From Treponema sp. (GTDB lineage: Bacteria; Spirochaetota; Spirochaetia; Treponematales; Treponemataceae): DNA of 64,000 bases. The stretch is from the NCBI GenBank assembly GCA_017619795.1, contig JAFZRP010000035.1:23373-87372 (forward strand), in the 5' to 3' direction. Shown here piece by piece: positions 27,296-35,206 of the stretch (positions are counted from its first letter, which is position 1; the number at the start of each line of letters is the position of its first letter). A model generated the notes under the pieces. The model did not search any database. It was not told the origin of the DNA and saw only the letters and a program-made list of their open reading frames with translations. Both the position numbers and the translations under genes were made by a program.

Positions 27296-28410
27296 TATTT
27301 TGTCTCCGTTGTAAAGTAATCTGTACCGAACCTACCGAGCAGAACATCTGCAACTACAAGTGCTGTAACGCTGTCGGCTACAACTCGTGCTCTGTGAATA
27401 ATTGCAGGATCGTGTCTGCCTTCTATAATAAGGTCTGCATTTTCGTTTTTCTTAAAGTCGATTGTCTGCTGTTCTTTGTAAATTGATGGAGTAGGCTTTA
27501 CGGCGCATCTGAAAATAACAGGCATTCCGTTTGTAATTCCACCATTTATTCCACCGTTGTGATTAGTGGTTGTGTATACTTTACCGTTGTCTGTTCTGAA
27601 CGAATCGTTGAACTCGCTGCCACGACCGTCAACCATATCAAAGCCTGCGCCAAACTGAACACCTTTTACTGCCGGTATGCTGAACAGTGCGTGCGATAAA
27701 AGACTTTCAAAAGAATCAAACCAAGGCTCGCCAAGTCCAGCTGGAAGTCCTGAAATTGCTGTTTCAAGTACGCCGCCAACACTATCGCCTTCGGATGCTG
27801 CCTTTTCAATTTCTGCCTGCATTTTAGTTGCGGTACTATCATCAAGTACTGCAAAGCTTTTTTCGTTCAGGGCTTTTATCTGTGCAGTAAGAGCGGAACT
27901 ATCTGTTTCTGCAAAATCAATATCCTTAATTCCGCCGCACGATTTTATATGGGAACCAATAAGGATACCTTTTTTAGCAAGTGCTGGAATTACAATTGCA
28001 CCAGCCGCAACAACAACCGCTGTAAGTCTACCGCTAAAGTGACCGCCGCCTCTGTAATCCTGGAAGCCGTGATATTTACATTCGGCGGTGTAGTCTGCGT
28101 GTCCTGGGCGGGCAAGCGATGCTGTTTTTGAATAATCCTTGCTGTGCTGGGCTGAGTTTGGAATAAGAAGGCAAAGCGAAGTGCCTGTTGTATAACCGTT
28201 GAACTCACCGCTGACAATCTGGAACTCATCTTTTTCAACGCGTGCAGTTGAGATTTTTCCACTCGGACGGCGAAGACTAAGCTGATGTCGTATAAAATCC
28301 TCGTCAATTTTAATGCCGGGTGTAAGACCGTCAAGCACACAGCCAATAACCGGACCGTGGCTTTCTCCAAAAAGAGTGACCTGCAGATTGCTTCCAATAG
28401 AGTTCTTCAT
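27295..28410 (-). CDS. aroC: Chorismate synthase
   Basis: This 371-residue FMN-dependent enzyme makes chorismate from EPSP. Signature segments are GESHGPVIGCVLDGLTPG at the N-terminus, RPGHADYTAECKYHGFQDYRGGGHFSGR, and GIINGG-like NHNGGINGGITNGMP. It is full length. It is the first gene of the operon; its GGAG ribosome site begins right after the T run of the attenuator terminator, so transcription must pass that terminator to reach it. Confidence 0.96.
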   Translation of the reverse strand: MKNSIGSNLQVTLFGESHGPVIGCVLDGLTPGIKIDEDFIRHQLSLRRPSGKISTARVEKDEFQIVSGEFNGYTTGTSLCLLIPNSAQHSKDYSKTASLARPGHADYTAECKYHGFQDYRGGGHFSGRLTAVVVAAGAIVIPALAKKGILIGSHIKSCGGIKDIDFAETDSSALTAQIKALNEKSFAVLDDSTATKMQAEIEKAASEGDSVGGVLETAISGLPAGLGEPWFDSFESLLSHALFSIPAVKGVQFGAGFDMVDGRGSEFNDSFRTDNGKVYTTTNHNGGINGGITNGMPVIFRCAVKPTPSIYKEQQTIDFKKNENADLIIEGRHDPAIIHRARVVADSVTALVVADVLLGRFGTDYFTTETK

Positions 28411-28421
28411 ATTTTTTCTCC

Positions 28422-28463
28422 AAAAAAAAAGCGATTCTGTTCTTCGTAAAGAATAGAATCGCT
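28422..28463 (-). terminator. Attenuator terminator of the aro operon (segments 3:4)
   Basis: On the minus strand AGCGATTCTATTCTT and AAGAACAGAATCGCT form a 15-bp stem with one mismatch and a TACG loop, followed by nine T. It lies in the leader, 11 bp before the aroC start, and so acts before the operon genes and not after them. Confidence 0.92.
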
Positions 28464-28497
28464 CAATATTACCAAATCACAGCTATCTGTTCTTTAC
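28446..28497 (-). promoter_or_regulatory. Antiterminator pairing in the aro leader (segments 2:3)
   Basis: Segment 2 (28497-28486, GTAAAGAACAGA) can pair with segment 3 (28457-28446, TCTATTCTTTAC) over 12 nt with one mismatch. Segment 3 is also the 5' arm of the terminator, so the two folds exclude each other. Segment 2 overlaps the stop codon of the leader peptide, so a ribosome paused there would hide it and let the terminator form. Confidence 0.82.
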
Positions 28498-28553
28498 CGA
28501 ACCGGAGAGAAATAGTAATAATAAAATGAATATGCGTAAAATGTCTTTTTCAT
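28494..28553 (-). CDS. Tyr/Phe-rich attenuation leader peptide of the aro operon
   Basis: A 19-residue ORF with its own GGAG site (28568-28565, 11 nt before the ATG) reads MKKTFYAYSFYYYYFSPVR. It holds six Tyr and three Phe, nine aromatics in the eleven residues 5-15. Its stop TAA overlaps the antiterminator segment. It lies between a consensus promoter and the leader terminator of an operon whose products make chorismate and tyrosine. This is the arrangement of ribosome-mediated attenuators such as trpL, pheL or pheST leaders. Stalling at Tyr or Phe codons would leave segment 2 free and permit readthrough. Confidence 0.88.
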   Translation of the reverse strand: MKKTFYAYSFYYYYFSPVR

Positions 28554-28591
28554 AATCTTATTATCTCCTATTTCTTGATAGCGTATGACAT

Positions 28592-28620
28592 AATATATAT
28601 TTTTGTCAGAAGTTGGTCAA
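28592..28620 (-). promoter_or_regulatory. Promoter of the aro operon
   Basis: TTGACC (28620-28615), a 17-bp spacer and TATATT (28597-28592) form a near-consensus sigma-70 promoter. Its -35 overlaps the TGA stop of the preceding Rpn-type gene. Predicted start is near 28585. Confidence 0.85.
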
Positions 28621-29480
28621 GGGGTAGGGGTTAAGGCTTCAGAGACCTTAATCTGTTCCTGTAACTCAAGTACTCTTTCCAGAGGAAGTCCAGTACATCG
28701 GGAAATTTTTTCTGGAGAATCGCCTTCTTTAAGGAATGCGGTTGCATCTTCCTCAGCTTTTTCCTGTTTACCTTTGGCTTCTCCGTCACGGAATGAGTAA
28801 GCCAGATATCTTTCAAATTCCATAAACTGTTTCCTCCACAGAGTATTGTGTTTTGCATCTTCTACAAGCTTTGAAATCCTGTCTGCAAAATCATCAGAGC
28901 TTTCGTTTGAAGTTACAAGCTTTAAGAACGCTTTCTGTCTCTCATCAAGTATTTTATCATAGTTTTCGGCAATGAAAAAGTATTTATATGTGCGGTCATT
29001 CAGTTTTATTTCTGGATTCTGAATACAAAGATTTTCAAAAGTGTATTTTGCAAGACCTTTGTGGAAAATGTCTGTAAGACAGATAAAAATTATATAACTG
29101 TCTTTCAAACTCTTATAATTTTCGCCGGAATTAAGCTCCTGAATATCAAGAACTCCCTGATAATACCTGCTGCGTTCCGGCAATTCTCCCGTGTCGGTGG
29201 TCTGCATTTCAAGATTAAAGGCTCGTGTAGCCCCAACTGCATACACGTCCATACGGATTCCCTTTTTACCATAATCAATAAGGATTTCTTCTTCTGTACT
29301 CATTTCAATGTGATCAATCTGAATCTGTAACAGGATTTCAAGAAGCTCTTTACAGACGTCAGGATTGTTGTGCATGACTTTGTAGAAGATGAAGTTGTTA
29401 GCGATTGTAGCTCTTTTCCATTTTTCCTCCGGGGTGAGGTTTGCCTCATTAGTTGGGCTCTGATTGTTAAGTTGACTCAT
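28617..29480 (-). CDS. Rpn family / PD-(D/E)XK nuclease family putative transposase
   Basis: The start is ATG 29480 (MSQLNNQS), preceded by GGAGG at 8 nt; an in-frame codon 39 bp upstream is less likely. The 287-residue protein has the PD-(D/E)XK core in GIRMDVYAVGATRAFNLEMQ, with the Asp and the E-x-Q catalytic positions, after an N-terminal FIFYKVMHNNPDVCKELLEILL. The C-terminus carries a charged GEAKGKQEKAEEDA region and a short helical end, as in many treponemal copies. Related proteins are recombination-promoting nucleases present in multiple copies per genome. No terminal repeats of an insertion element are visible around it. Confidence 0.85.
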   Translation of the reverse strand: MSQLNNQSPTNEANLTPEEKWKRATIANNFIFYKVMHNNPDVCKELLEILLQIQIDHIEMSTEEEILIDYGKKGIRMDVYAVGATRAFNLEMQTTDTGELPERSRYYQGVLDIQELNSGENYKSLKDSYIIFICLTDIFHKGLAKYTFENLCIQNPEIKLNDRTYKYFFIAENYDKILDERQKAFLKLVTSNESSDDFADRISKLVEDAKHNTLWRKQFMEFERYLAYSFRDGEAKGKQEKAEEDATAFLKEGDSPEKISRCTGLPLERVLELQEQIKVSEALTPTP

Positions 29481-29702
29481 AATAAGTCCTCCGCAAATAT
29501 TTTTTTTGTGGGAAATCATTAAAGTTCCCTAAACAAAAATATGGAATGAAAGACTTATTTATTGGAAAAATCTTATACTATAATATACGCAAAACTTGAA
29601 GAAAATAGGAAATTTTTTAAGAAAAAACGATTAAATCATAATCATATTTTCTAAATCATAATAGAAGAAAAAATCTCTGTTCCTATACACTCGTTTTTTT
29701 GC

Positions 29703-29714
29703 TATAATGATTTT
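29703..29714 (+). promoter_or_regulatory. Leaderless-type -10 box
   Basis: TATAAT (29703-29708) lies 6 nt before the ATG at 29715, with no Shine-Dalgarno between. Transcription would start at the start codon. The -35 (TTCCTA) is weak. The rest of 29481-29702 is AT-rich and shows nothing else clear. Confidence 0.6.
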
Positions 29715-30197
29715 ATGTTCAAGAATTATCTGTGGATTTTTTTTATTTCGATGGTGCCGCTGATTGAGCTTCGAGGTGCAATTCCTGTTTCGCAGGCGCT
29801 GCAGATGCCGATCATTCCATCGTATATTGTTTGTATTATCGGGAATATGATTCCTGTTCCAATTGTTTATCTTTTTGCACGGAAGTTTCTGGAATGGGGA
29901 CAGGATAAAAAAGTAATAGGTGGAATCTGTCGGTTCTTTTTGACTAAAGGAACAGCGGCTGGAGAGAAATTGCAGTCAAAGGCGGGAAGGGGGATTTTTG
30001 TTGCGCTTCTGCTTTTTGTAGGAATCCCTTTGCCTGGAACAGGCGCCTGGACTGGAACCCTGGCTGCGAGCCTTCTTGATATGAAGTTTAAGGAAACTGT
30101 GATTGCCGTAATGCTTGGTGTTCTTCTTGCAGGTTTGATAATGATGGCGGCTTCGCTTGGTTTATTCACTGCGCTTTTTGCGTTGTTTAAACATTAA
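29715..30197 (+). CDS. Small multidrug export-like membrane protein (COG2426 type)
   Basis: This 160-residue protein has four or five hydrophobic segments. The family pattern is clear: PLIELRGAIPVSQALQ near the N-terminus, IGNMIPVPIVYLFARK, and the loop LLFVGIPLPGTGAWTGTLAASLL (residues 96-118). The family is named for small multidrug export, but its transport activity is weakly established and its fold is related to DedA-like proteins. It is followed 14 bp later by an AEC transporter gene and is probably co-transcribed. Confidence 0.85.
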   Translation: MFKNYLWIFFISMVPLIELRGAIPVSQALQMPIIPSYIVCIIGNMIPVPIVYLFARKFLEWGQDKKVIGGICRFFLTKGTAAGEKLQSKAGRGIFVALLLFVGIPLPGTGAWTGTLAASLLDMKFKETVIAVMLGVLLAGLIMMAASLGLFTALFALFKH

Positions 30198-30211
30198 ACC
30201 TGGAGAGTAAA

Positions 30212-31171
30212 ATGTATTTACTTGTTCTAAAACAGCTTGCAATTATGGCTTTGATTGTTGTGGGCGGTTTTATTTTTGCAAAAATTACTAAAGCCGGTCA
30301 GACAGAGCAGAAGTTTTTAAGCAAACTGCTGCTTTATTTTGTAAATCCCTGCCTTGTTATAAGCTCGTTTAATCTTGATTTTGATGCCGTTAAACTCAGA
30401 CAGTTTGGTTTTGTTGCCTTTATTTCCCTAATAATTCACGGCGTGATGATTTGTGTTGCGCTTTTGTGTACCCTGCGCCGCAAACACGAAAATGGCGCAC
30501 ATGGGGATTTAGTGAGCATAGACAGAGTTGCAACTGTTTTTACTAACTGCGGCTTTGTTGGCATCCCTCTGATTCGCGGTGTATTTGGTGATGAAGGTGT
30601 TTTTTATCTGATGGGCTACCTTGTTATTTTCAATGTTTTCCTGTGGACCTATGGCTACTATCAGATGTGCGGAACTGTAAACCTTAAAAAGATTATTACG
30701 AATCCTAACATAATTGCGGTTATTCTTGGTATTATAATTTTCTGCATGCCGTTTAAGCTTCCGTTCTTTATCATCAAGCCTATTTCTATGATTGGCGACT
30801 TAAATACTGCAACCTCAATGATTTTGATTGGTATTCTGTTTGCCGACTTTAAGCTGCCAAAAGACAGCACTGGAAAAGCATGGGCTATGCAGCTTACCTG
30901 GGTAACCGTTTGTCGTCTTGTTATTTGTGTTGCAGTAAATATTCTTGTTCTGTTTGCCGCTTCAAAGATTTTTGCAAATATGGCAGACATAAGAATGATG
31001 CTTTTTGTAATTTTAATCTGTTCAGCTTGTCCTTCTGCTACGAGTGTTCCAAGTCTTTCTGTACTGTTTAATAAGAATGTTTCGTATGCAAGTCTGGTTG
31101 TTTCAATTTCAAGCTTGTTCTGCATTTTTACTGTTCCAACATTTGTAGCAATTGCAGAAATGATAATGTGA
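30212..31171 (+). CDS. AEC family transporter (auxin efflux carrier superfamily)
   Basis: This 319-residue membrane protein has about ten helices, with a GGAGAG ribosome site. Typical segments are LLLYFVNPCLVISSFN (43-58), NCGFVGIPLIRGVFGDEGV (about 110-128) and CSACPSATSVPSLSVLFN near residue 270. Bacterial members export or import dicarboxylates, malate or amino-acid derivatives; the substrate is not predictable here. The pair with the small export protein and the downstream argC does not clarify the role. Confidence 0.88.
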   Translation: MYLLVLKQLAIMALIVVGGFIFAKITKAGQTEQKFLSKLLLYFVNPCLVISSFNLDFDAVKLRQFGFVAFISLIIHGVMICVALLCTLRRKHENGAHGDLVSIDRVATVFTNCGFVGIPLIRGVFGDEGVFYLMGYLVIFNVFLWTYGYYQMCGTVNLKKIITNPNIIAVILGIIIFCMPFKLPFFIIKPISMIGDLNTATSMILIGILFADFKLPKDSTGKAWAMQLTWVTVCRLVICVAVNILVLFAASKIFANMADIRMMLFVILICSACPSATSVPSLSVLFNKNVSYASLVVSISSLFCIFTVPTFVAIAEMIM

Positions 31172-31208
31172 CTTCCCCCTTTATGACAATTAGAGTATAA
31201 TTCCGAAT

Positions 31209-32153
31209 ATGAAATACAAAGTTTTTATTGATGGAAAAGAGGGCACTACTGGCCTTAAGATTTTTGAACGTTTTGAAAAAAGAAATGATATTGAGATTTT
31301 AACTGCTGACGAAGATAAGCGAAAAGATCCTGCAGAAAGGGCTAAGCTTATAAATGCGTCTGACATAACTTTTTTGTGTCTGCCGGATGCTGCGGCAATT
31401 GAGTCGGCTCAGCTTTGTACAAATCCGAATACAATTATTATAGATGCTTCGACTGCACACCGTGTAAATCCTCAGTGGGCATATGGCTTTCCTGAGTTGG
31501 ATAAGACTTTCCGCGAGAAGATTGTTTCTTCAAAGCGTATTGCAGTTCCAGGGTGTTATGCTAGTGGAACTATTGCAATCTGCTATCCACTGGTAAAGTC
31601 TGGAATTATGCCGGCTGATTATCCTGTTGTGGTTCATGCAGTGAGTGGTTATTCCGGAGCTGGTAAAAAGGCAATTGCTCAGTACGAGGCTGACGATCGA
31701 GATAAGGGACTTGATTCTCCGCGTTTGTATGCGCTTACTCAAATGCACAAGCATCTTCCAGAGATGAAGCTTATTTCAGGGCTTACTTACGAGCCTGTTT
31801 TTAATCCGTATATCTGCGATTATTATCAGGGAATGACTGTTACAGTTGGACTTCATTCAAGACTGCTAGCCAAAAAGGTAACTGCCCGCGATGTACACGA
31901 AATGTTTGCGTCTCATTACGAGGGCTGTCGTTTTGTAAAGGTGGCCGGCTTTATGGGAGAAGGGGTACTTACCGAGCAGTTTATTCCTGCAAATACCCTG
32001 GCCGGTACTAATGAAATGCAGATTTTTGTGTATGGCAACGACGATAGAATAATGATTACCACCCGATTCGACAATCTTGGAAAGGGAGCTTCGGGAGCTG
32101 CCGTACAGTGTATGAACATAGTAATGGGTGTTGACGAAGGAACTGGATTATAA
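31209..32153 (+). CDS. argC: N-acetyl-gamma-glutamyl-phosphate reductase
   Basis: This 314-residue enzyme reduces N-acetylglutamyl phosphate in arginine synthesis. The active-site Cys lies in VPGCYASGTIA, the nucleotide loop in FIDGKEGTTGLKI, and HAVSGYSGAGKK and the LPEMKLISGL region are typical of the short AgrC type. No other arginine gene is nearby, and the ARG box of the window is at argR 16 kb away. A TATAAT ends 7 nt before the ATG, with no Shine-Dalgarno, so the mRNA may be leaderless. Confidence 0.93.
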   Translation: MKYKVFIDGKEGTTGLKIFERFEKRNDIEILTADEDKRKDPAERAKLINASDITFLCLPDAAAIESAQLCTNPNTIIIDASTAHRVNPQWAYGFPELDKTFREKIVSSKRIAVPGCYASGTIAICYPLVKSGIMPADYPVVVHAVSGYSGAGKKAIAQYEADDRDKGLDSPRLYALTQMHKHLPEMKLISGLTYEPVFNPYICDYYQGMTVTVGLHSRLLAKKVTARDVHEMFASHYEGCRFVKVAGFMGEGVLTEQFIPANTLAGTNEMQIFVYGNDDRIMITTRFDNLGKGASGAAVQCMNIVMGVDEGTGL

Positions 32154-32177
32154 GACATCTTTAAAAAGGAGAAATAA

Positions 32178-32939
32178 ATGGCAAAGAAAAAAACAAAATC
32201 TAAAATAAAGATGAAGTTAAATTATGATGCACCTGTTACTATCATATTCACTTTGCTTTCTGTTTTGCTGTTTGTTCTTGATTGGTTTTTGCTTAAGAAT
32301 AAGCTTAATTCAACAATCCTTATTACTCCTACCTGCGACGGTGAGTTCCAGTTCAGTTTTAAATCCTTTTTCAGCTATTTACGCCTGTTCCTGTATGTTT
32401 TTGGCAGCGGAGACGCACTGTCTTTTTTTGCAAAACTTGTAATAATTTCTCTGCTTGGTTCCGCAATGGAAGAACGCTACGGTTCAATGGTAATCGGTAT
32501 TATGATTTTTGTTGCAACAATTTTTACCGGAGTTCTTTCTGCGTGCTGCTGTAAGCTTCCGTTTTCCGGTTCAGATGCAGTTGTGTTTATGCTTATATTG
32601 CTTGATATGCTTTTCCATATTTCCAAAAAAGCAATCTCTGTTTCATCTGCGCTTGCAACTTGTCTTTTTATTGCCTGCCAGTTTATTCAAAAAAATCCGA
32701 ACGGTACAGTTGGAGTGTTGATTATTCTTGCGGGCGGCTTATGCGGCAGTCTGTTTGCATTTATGGCTTCTCCAAAATCACGAGCTCGGAAAACAGGCGG
32801 AGATAGTGGAGCTTCAAAATCAGCAAAAAAGAAGGAAGACTCAAAGTCTGCTTCCGATGCATACGCTTATTCTGCACCGACTGTTTCTGCTAAAGACAGC
32901 AGCAGTGATGAAACGGTTGTTGGTTCAATAAAGTTCTAG
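32178..32939 (+). CDS. Rhomboid-like membrane protein, probably inactive
   Basis: This 253-residue protein starts with a lysine-rich tail (residues 1-13) and has six hydrophobic helices up to about residue 197, then a Ser/Lys-rich cytosolic tail. LLGSAMEERYGSMVIGIMIFV matches the rhomboid E-x-x-x-G loop signature, and PFSGSDAVVFMLI aligns with the active-site Ser helix (Ser132). The catalytic His helix (normally AHxxG) reads LIILAGGLCGSLF with no His. Without the dyad a rhomboid cannot cleave, so this is probably a pseudoprotease with a binding or quality-control role. The family assignment is from motifs only. Confidence 0.65.
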   Translation: MAKKKTKSKIKMKLNYDAPVTIIFTLLSVLLFVLDWFLLKNKLNSTILITPTCDGEFQFSFKSFFSYLRLFLYVFGSGDALSFFAKLVIISLLGSAMEERYGSMVIGIMIFVATIFTGVLSACCCKLPFSGSDAVVFMLILLDMLFHISKKAISVSSALATCLFIACQFIQKNPNGTVGVLIILAGGLCGSLFAFMASPKSRARKTGGDSGASKSAKKKEDSKSASDAYAYSAPTVSAKDSSSDETVVGSIKF

Positions 32940-32945
32940 AAAGCC

Positions 32946-35099
32946 TTATACTTGGAACTGATCAACCTGCTTTCCAATTTCTGCAATTGAGCCTTCCATT
33001 AAAGTAGAAATCTCTGAAAGTGCATCGCCGGTAGCATTGATTCTTTCGGCACCGTTACCCATTGCAGTCATACTGTTTTTCATTTCTTTTGTCTTTTCTT
33101 GCAAAGTAGAAACTTCTTCTATAATAACACGGCTGTCGGAGTTCATTTCCTGAGAAGCCTTTTGTACCTGTTGAGTACTGTCATTCATGCCATGGAGAGC
33201 TTCTGTAATCTGTGCTGAACCAGACTGCTGTTCTGTCATAGCGGCTTTTATCTGCTGAACTAGGGTGTCAATTTCGTGGATTTCGGTTGTAAGATTTGCA
33301 TAGCCCTGAACGCCAGTTTGTGTTGCTTGTACAACATTTGCAATTGCTTCCTGGATTCGGTTGAGCTGGTCTCCAATTGTTTTTGACTGAGAAGAGGATG
33401 TTTCACTCAGCTTTCGGATTTCGTCAGCAACTACAGCAAAGCCTTTTCCAGCCTCTCCTGCGTGTGCCGCCTCAATTGCAGCGTTCATAGCGAGAAGGTT
33501 TGTCTGTTCCGCAATATTTGCAATAACTGTATTTGCTTCGCTCAAAAGCTTAGACTGATTATCAATTTCGTAAATCTGTTCCTGTAACTGCTCCTGTGTT
33601 CTTGCACCTGTCTGCGCATCAGATTCAAGAGTACTAAAGGAATGAGCCATTTTATCGATAGAGCGGTTTACTTCGCTTATGTTTCCAATCATCTGCTCTA
33701 CAGCTGTTGAAGCACCCTGAACAGATTCTGCCTGCTGTGTAACAAGAGCTTCCTGAGAATGAATCATTTCAAGGATTTTTTCTATGCTCTGAGAAGTCTG
33801 CTCAACGCTTGTATTCTGACTAAGCAAATCGTTGCCTAAGGTCTGAATGCTTTTGTTTATCTGAGAAATTGCGTCCATTGCATCATCTGTTGTGTAAGCA
33901 AGCTTTGAACCAGCTGTATTAAGAGAAGCCTTAGACTGCTTCATGCTCTTAATAATTTCCTGCAGCTTTTCATAGAATACATTAAAGCTTGTAGCAACAT
34001 CACCAATTTCATCATTAGCTTTAACTTTAATTCTCTTTGAAAGATTTGCGTTGCCCTTTGCAATTTGTTCTGTAGTTTCGCTGATGCTGTCGCGGATTGT
34101 TTTAAGCGGGCGAATAATGCTTCTTGTAATAAGTGCGATTATGATGGAAATGATTATTCCAAAAACAGCACAAATAAGGATTGTTGCACCTAAGGTTCTG
34201 TAGAAGGCTGCAAAAACAATTTCTCTAGGGCAGAAGGCTACAATCTGATAGCCGGTTTTTCTATTTGTTACGTATTCTGTAAAATAGGTTTTATCTTCAA
34301 TTTTAATACTTCCGGTAGTAGTTGATGATGAAAGGTAATCCTTTAATTCAGGAATGCCGATTTCTGTAATATTCTTAAAATTGTTTTTATTTTTGCTTGT
34401 GTCGGCAAGAATTGTTCCATCCTTCTGAACCATCATAACAAAGCTGCCTTTACCAAAATCCATAGATTCCAGAATGCCTGTGAGTGTATCCAGTGAAACT
34501 TCTATAGAAGCGTTTCCAATAAAGTTTTTCTTAGAATCATAAGCGCAGCGGGTAATACCAACTACAGTTGCACCAACAGTTGAAGCAAATGCATCTGTAA
34601 TCATAACCTTGCCGTTTCCTTTTGAAGCAGTTTCGTACCAGCCTCGCTTTCTAGGATCGTAACCGCCGCTCATTGAGCTGTCAAAATTGGTTGCGTATCC
34701 GCCCCATTTTGTTCCTATGTATATTTCTGCAATATCAGGATCATTATTTGCAAAGGATTTACATACCTTCCTGATTTCTTCTTCTACAGGGCTTTTTTTA
34801 TAACCAAGAATCTGAATTGTTCCGGTTTCGTTTACAAACGAATGAATTGTTTCATCGCTTGCTTTTACTGCATCGGATTCGGCAAAAACATTAAGCTCAA
34901 CTTCCTTTGCGTTAAAGAACATTGTTATTGAATCCGAAAACTCGGAAAGCTCTGTGGAAGCGCTGCTGTAAAAGTTTTCCAGACTGTTTTTGGAAAAGAA
35001 AATGCCGGTTGTTATTGCAGAAACTGCTACGATTGTAATGATTATGATTATTGAACTGATTGAAACTTTAGTTGATAACGAAATCTTTCGGTTTTTCAT
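32946..35099 (-). CDS. Methyl-accepting chemotaxis protein with dCache sensor
   Basis: This 717-residue chemoreceptor has a membrane helix at about 12-32, a periplasmic dCache domain over about 40-295 ([40 protein letters not shown]), a second helix at 300-325, a HAMP domain and a long helical signalling domain. The hairpin tip [38 protein letters not shown] is canonical. It would bind CheA and CheW and steer flagellar rotation. The ligand may be an amino acid or other small metabolite. Its ribosome site is AGGAG. It is convergent with the rhomboid-like gene (6 bp apart). Confidence 0.95.
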   Translation of the reverse strand: MKNRKISLSTKVSISSIIIIITIVAVSAITTGIFFSKNSLENFYSSASTELSEFSDSITMFFNAKEVELNVFAESDAVKASDETIHSFVNETGTIQILGYKKSPVEEEIRKVCKSFANNDPDIAEIYIGTKWGGYATNFDSSMSGGYDPRKRGWYETASKGNGKVMITDAFASTVGATVVGITRCAYDSKKNFIGNASIEVSLDTLTGILESMDFGKGSFVMMVQKDGTILADTSKNKNNFKNITEIGIPELKDYLSSSTTTGSIKIEDKTYFTEYVTNRKTGYQIVAFCPREIVFAAFYRTLGATILICAVFGIIISIIIALITRSIIRPLKTIRDSISETTEQIAKGNANLSKRIKVKANDEIGDVATSFNVFYEKLQEIIKSMKQSKASLNTAGSKLAYTTDDAMDAISQINKSIQTLGNDLLSQNTSVEQTSQSIEKILEMIHSQEALVTQQAESVQGASTAVEQMIGNISEVNRSIDKMAHSFSTLESDAQTGARTQEQLQEQIYEIDNQSKLLSEANTVIANIAEQTNLLAMNAAIEAAHAGEAGKGFAVVADEIRKLSETSSSQSKTIGDQLNRIQEAIANVVQATQTGVQGYANLTTEIHEIDTLVQQIKAAMTEQQSGSAQITEALHGMNDSTQQVQKASQEMNSDSRVIIEEVSTLQEKTKEMKNSMTAMGNGAERINATGDALSEISTLMEGSIAEIGKQVDQFQV

Positions 35100-35206
35100 A
35101 AAAGCTCCTGTAGTTGCAGATTGTTTCTTCTATAATAATATATTATATACCCATTTGGTATTTTTGTGGAGACAAAAAAAGTGTTATAAGGCATAATGAG
35201 CATATT

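Noticed and set aside
28435..28463. Reading the 28422-28463 hairpin as the end of the Rpn gene transcript only
   Set aside because: A separate consensus promoter, leader ORF and alternative antiterminator pairing lie between the nuclease gene stop and this hairpin, so it belongs to the aro leader.
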